NCBI GenBank assembly: GCA_019307645.1 | Contig: JAFDJF010000290.1 | Span: 1 to 5,570, forward strand | DNA length: 5,570 nucleotides | Direction of reading: 5' to 3' | From: Deltaproteobacteria bacterium | Lineage (GTDB): Bacteria; Desulfobacterota; DSM-4660; Desulfatiglandales; Desulfatiglandaceae | In this document: positions 4,773 through 5,570 of the stretch, piece after piece | How positions within the stretch are numbered: the first letter of the stretch is position 1 | Layout: each line of letters begins with the position of its first letter | The notes under the pieces: model-generated | Databases searched by the model: none | What the model was told of the DNA's origin: nothing | What the model saw: only the letters and a program-made list of their open reading frames with translations | Position numbers and translations under genes: made by a program

Positions 4773-5570
4773 TTATACTTTTAATCCCGCAATCCTCCGT
4801 GCCTCCCTTACATAGAGGCCCTCATTCTTGAGCGTTATGGCATTTACCGGGCAGGCCATGACACACATGTTGCAGCCGTCACATTTTTCAGGGTCAGATA
4901 CTGCCACACCGTTTTCAATCCGGATGGCATCAAATGGGCAAATTTGCCAGCAGATTCCGCAGCCACCACATTCCATACAGCGCGAGGCCTCCTCCTGGGC
5001 CTGTGCCAGGCTATAGGTTTGCTCGACTTCCCTGAAACCCTCAAGGCGTTGGGCAAGGTCGACCTCGGGCTCGTCAATCTTTTCTTTTTTGGGAAAACGA
5101 TGCATAAGGGAGGCAATCTCTTCTCGATCCGGAATAAGAGGCGTTAATGTCTTCTCCTCTTCAATGGCCCGAATGTTCACAAAGCTGTCTATAACCCGGG
5201 CTGCCCGTTTGCCGGCTGCCAGGGCATCTACGACAGAGGCGGTGCCGGAAACAGCATCACCGCCGGCAAAGACGCCCGAGAGATTTGTTGCCATTGAAGC
5301 ATCTATATCGAGAGTGCCCTGAGAAGAGACTTTCAGCCCCCACGCTTCTGCAGTCTCCCGATCAGGTCCTTGACCAATAGCTGGAATAATCGTGTCCACT
5401 TCAACAGTAAACTCGGAGCCTTTAATAGAAATAACCTCCGGCATCCCGGAAGTATCCGGATCTCCCGGATTGATCCGAACACACTCCAGACCGCTCACCC
5501 TGCCGTTTTCCGTGATGATACGGGAGGGAGAAGCCAGGAAGAGAATCGTAATCCCCTCTTTTTCTGTTTT
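4773..5570 (-). CDS. GltD-like FAD/NAD(P)-dependent oxidoreductase with C-terminal 2[4Fe-4S] ferredoxin domain, C-terminal part
   Basis: This is the last 265 residues of a larger cytoplasmic flavoprotein; the reading frame stays open to the window edge, so the GTG at 5498 is internal and not the start. The visible part begins in the nucleotide-binding domain (GITILFLASPSRII, then GRVSGLECVRI). It continues through the typical VDTIIPAIGQGPD (59-71) and the FAD-binding GVFAGGDAVSG (99-109) of the glutamate synthase small-subunit family, and a charged linker (about 130-190). The ferredoxin domain has CMECGGCGICWQICP, with cysteines at 198, 201, 204, 207 and 211, and CDGCNMCVMACP, with cysteines at 230, 233, 236 and 240. 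Eight cysteines suffice for two [4Fe-4S] clusters; C198 is a ninth. Such proteins shuttle electrons between NAD(P)H and ferredoxin or a partner enzyme. It lies 511 bp from the synthetase gene on the same strand and is probably a separate transcription unit. The specific partner is unknown. Confidence 0.9.
   Translation of the reverse strand, partial: KTEKEGITILFLASPSRIITENGRVSGLECVRINPGDPDTSGMPEVISIKGSEFTVEVDTIIPAIGQGPDRETAEAWGLKVSSQGTLDIDASMATNLSGVFAGGDAVSGTASVVDALAAGKRAARVIDSFVNIRAIEEEKTLTPLIPDREEIASLMHRFPKKEKIDEPEVDLAQRLEGFREVEQTYSLAQAQEEASRCMECGGCGICWQICPFDAIRIENGVAVSDPEKCDGCNMCVMACPVNAITLKNEGLYVREARRIAGLKV

Noticed and set aside
5496..5498. GTG as the start of the oxidoreductase
   Set aside because: The same frame continues upstream to the window edge with residues (GITILFLASPSRII) typical of the internal nucleotide-binding domain, so this GTG is internal.

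Overview
This window looks like part of the chromosome of an anaerobic, probably uncultured bacterium of the Desulfobacterota (former Deltaproteobacteria). That placement is an inference from three things: a liv-type ABC transporter next to an AMP-forming acyl-CoA synthetase, a GltD-like flavoprotein with a C-terminal ferredoxin domain, and intergenic DNA crowded with degenerate short-period repeats. No rRNA, tRNA or other phylogenetic marker is present to confirm it. All five genes read on the minus strand, so transcription runs from high to low coordinates.

In transcription order: (1) 5570-4773 is the C-terminal part of a GltD/NuoF-like FAD/NAD(P) oxidoreductase ending in a two-[4Fe-4S] ferredoxin domain; it is cut by the window edge. 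(2) 4772-4262 is about 510 bp with no gene, holding several heptamer-period repeat arrays, a CGCAAAG-type repeat and one copy (B) of a ~100 bp direct repeat. (3) 4261-2438 is an intact long-chain-type acyl-CoA synthetase. (4) A 40 bp gap, 2437-2398, consists almost entirely of five tandem heptamers that also supply the livM ribosome binding site. (5) 2397-1351 is livM, a permease of the branched-chain amino acid transporter family. (6) 1350-1006 is about 345 bp without a gene, holding a 13-unit heptamer array and copy A of the direct repeat. (7) 1005-229 is livG, an ABC ATPase. (8) 226-1 is the N-terminal part of livF, the second ABC ATPase, cut by the window edge.

The livM, livG and livF products would be one permease half and the two ATPases of a high-affinity importer. 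No livH (second permease) and no periplasmic binding protein lie in the window; the synthetase sits directly upstream of livM. The likely picture is uptake of a carboxylic acid or amino acid followed by CoA activation, but the substrate cannot be read from the sequence. The flavoprotein may belong to a separate electron-transfer unit.

I found no defence system, CRISPR, transposase or RNA gene. The unusual element is the non-coding DNA. Every gap longer than a few bases contains arrays with a strict 7-nt period, built from at least five different unit sequences. One array switches unit family without losing phase, and one forms the translation signal of livM. This deserves more attention than the genes, which are ordinary members of known families.
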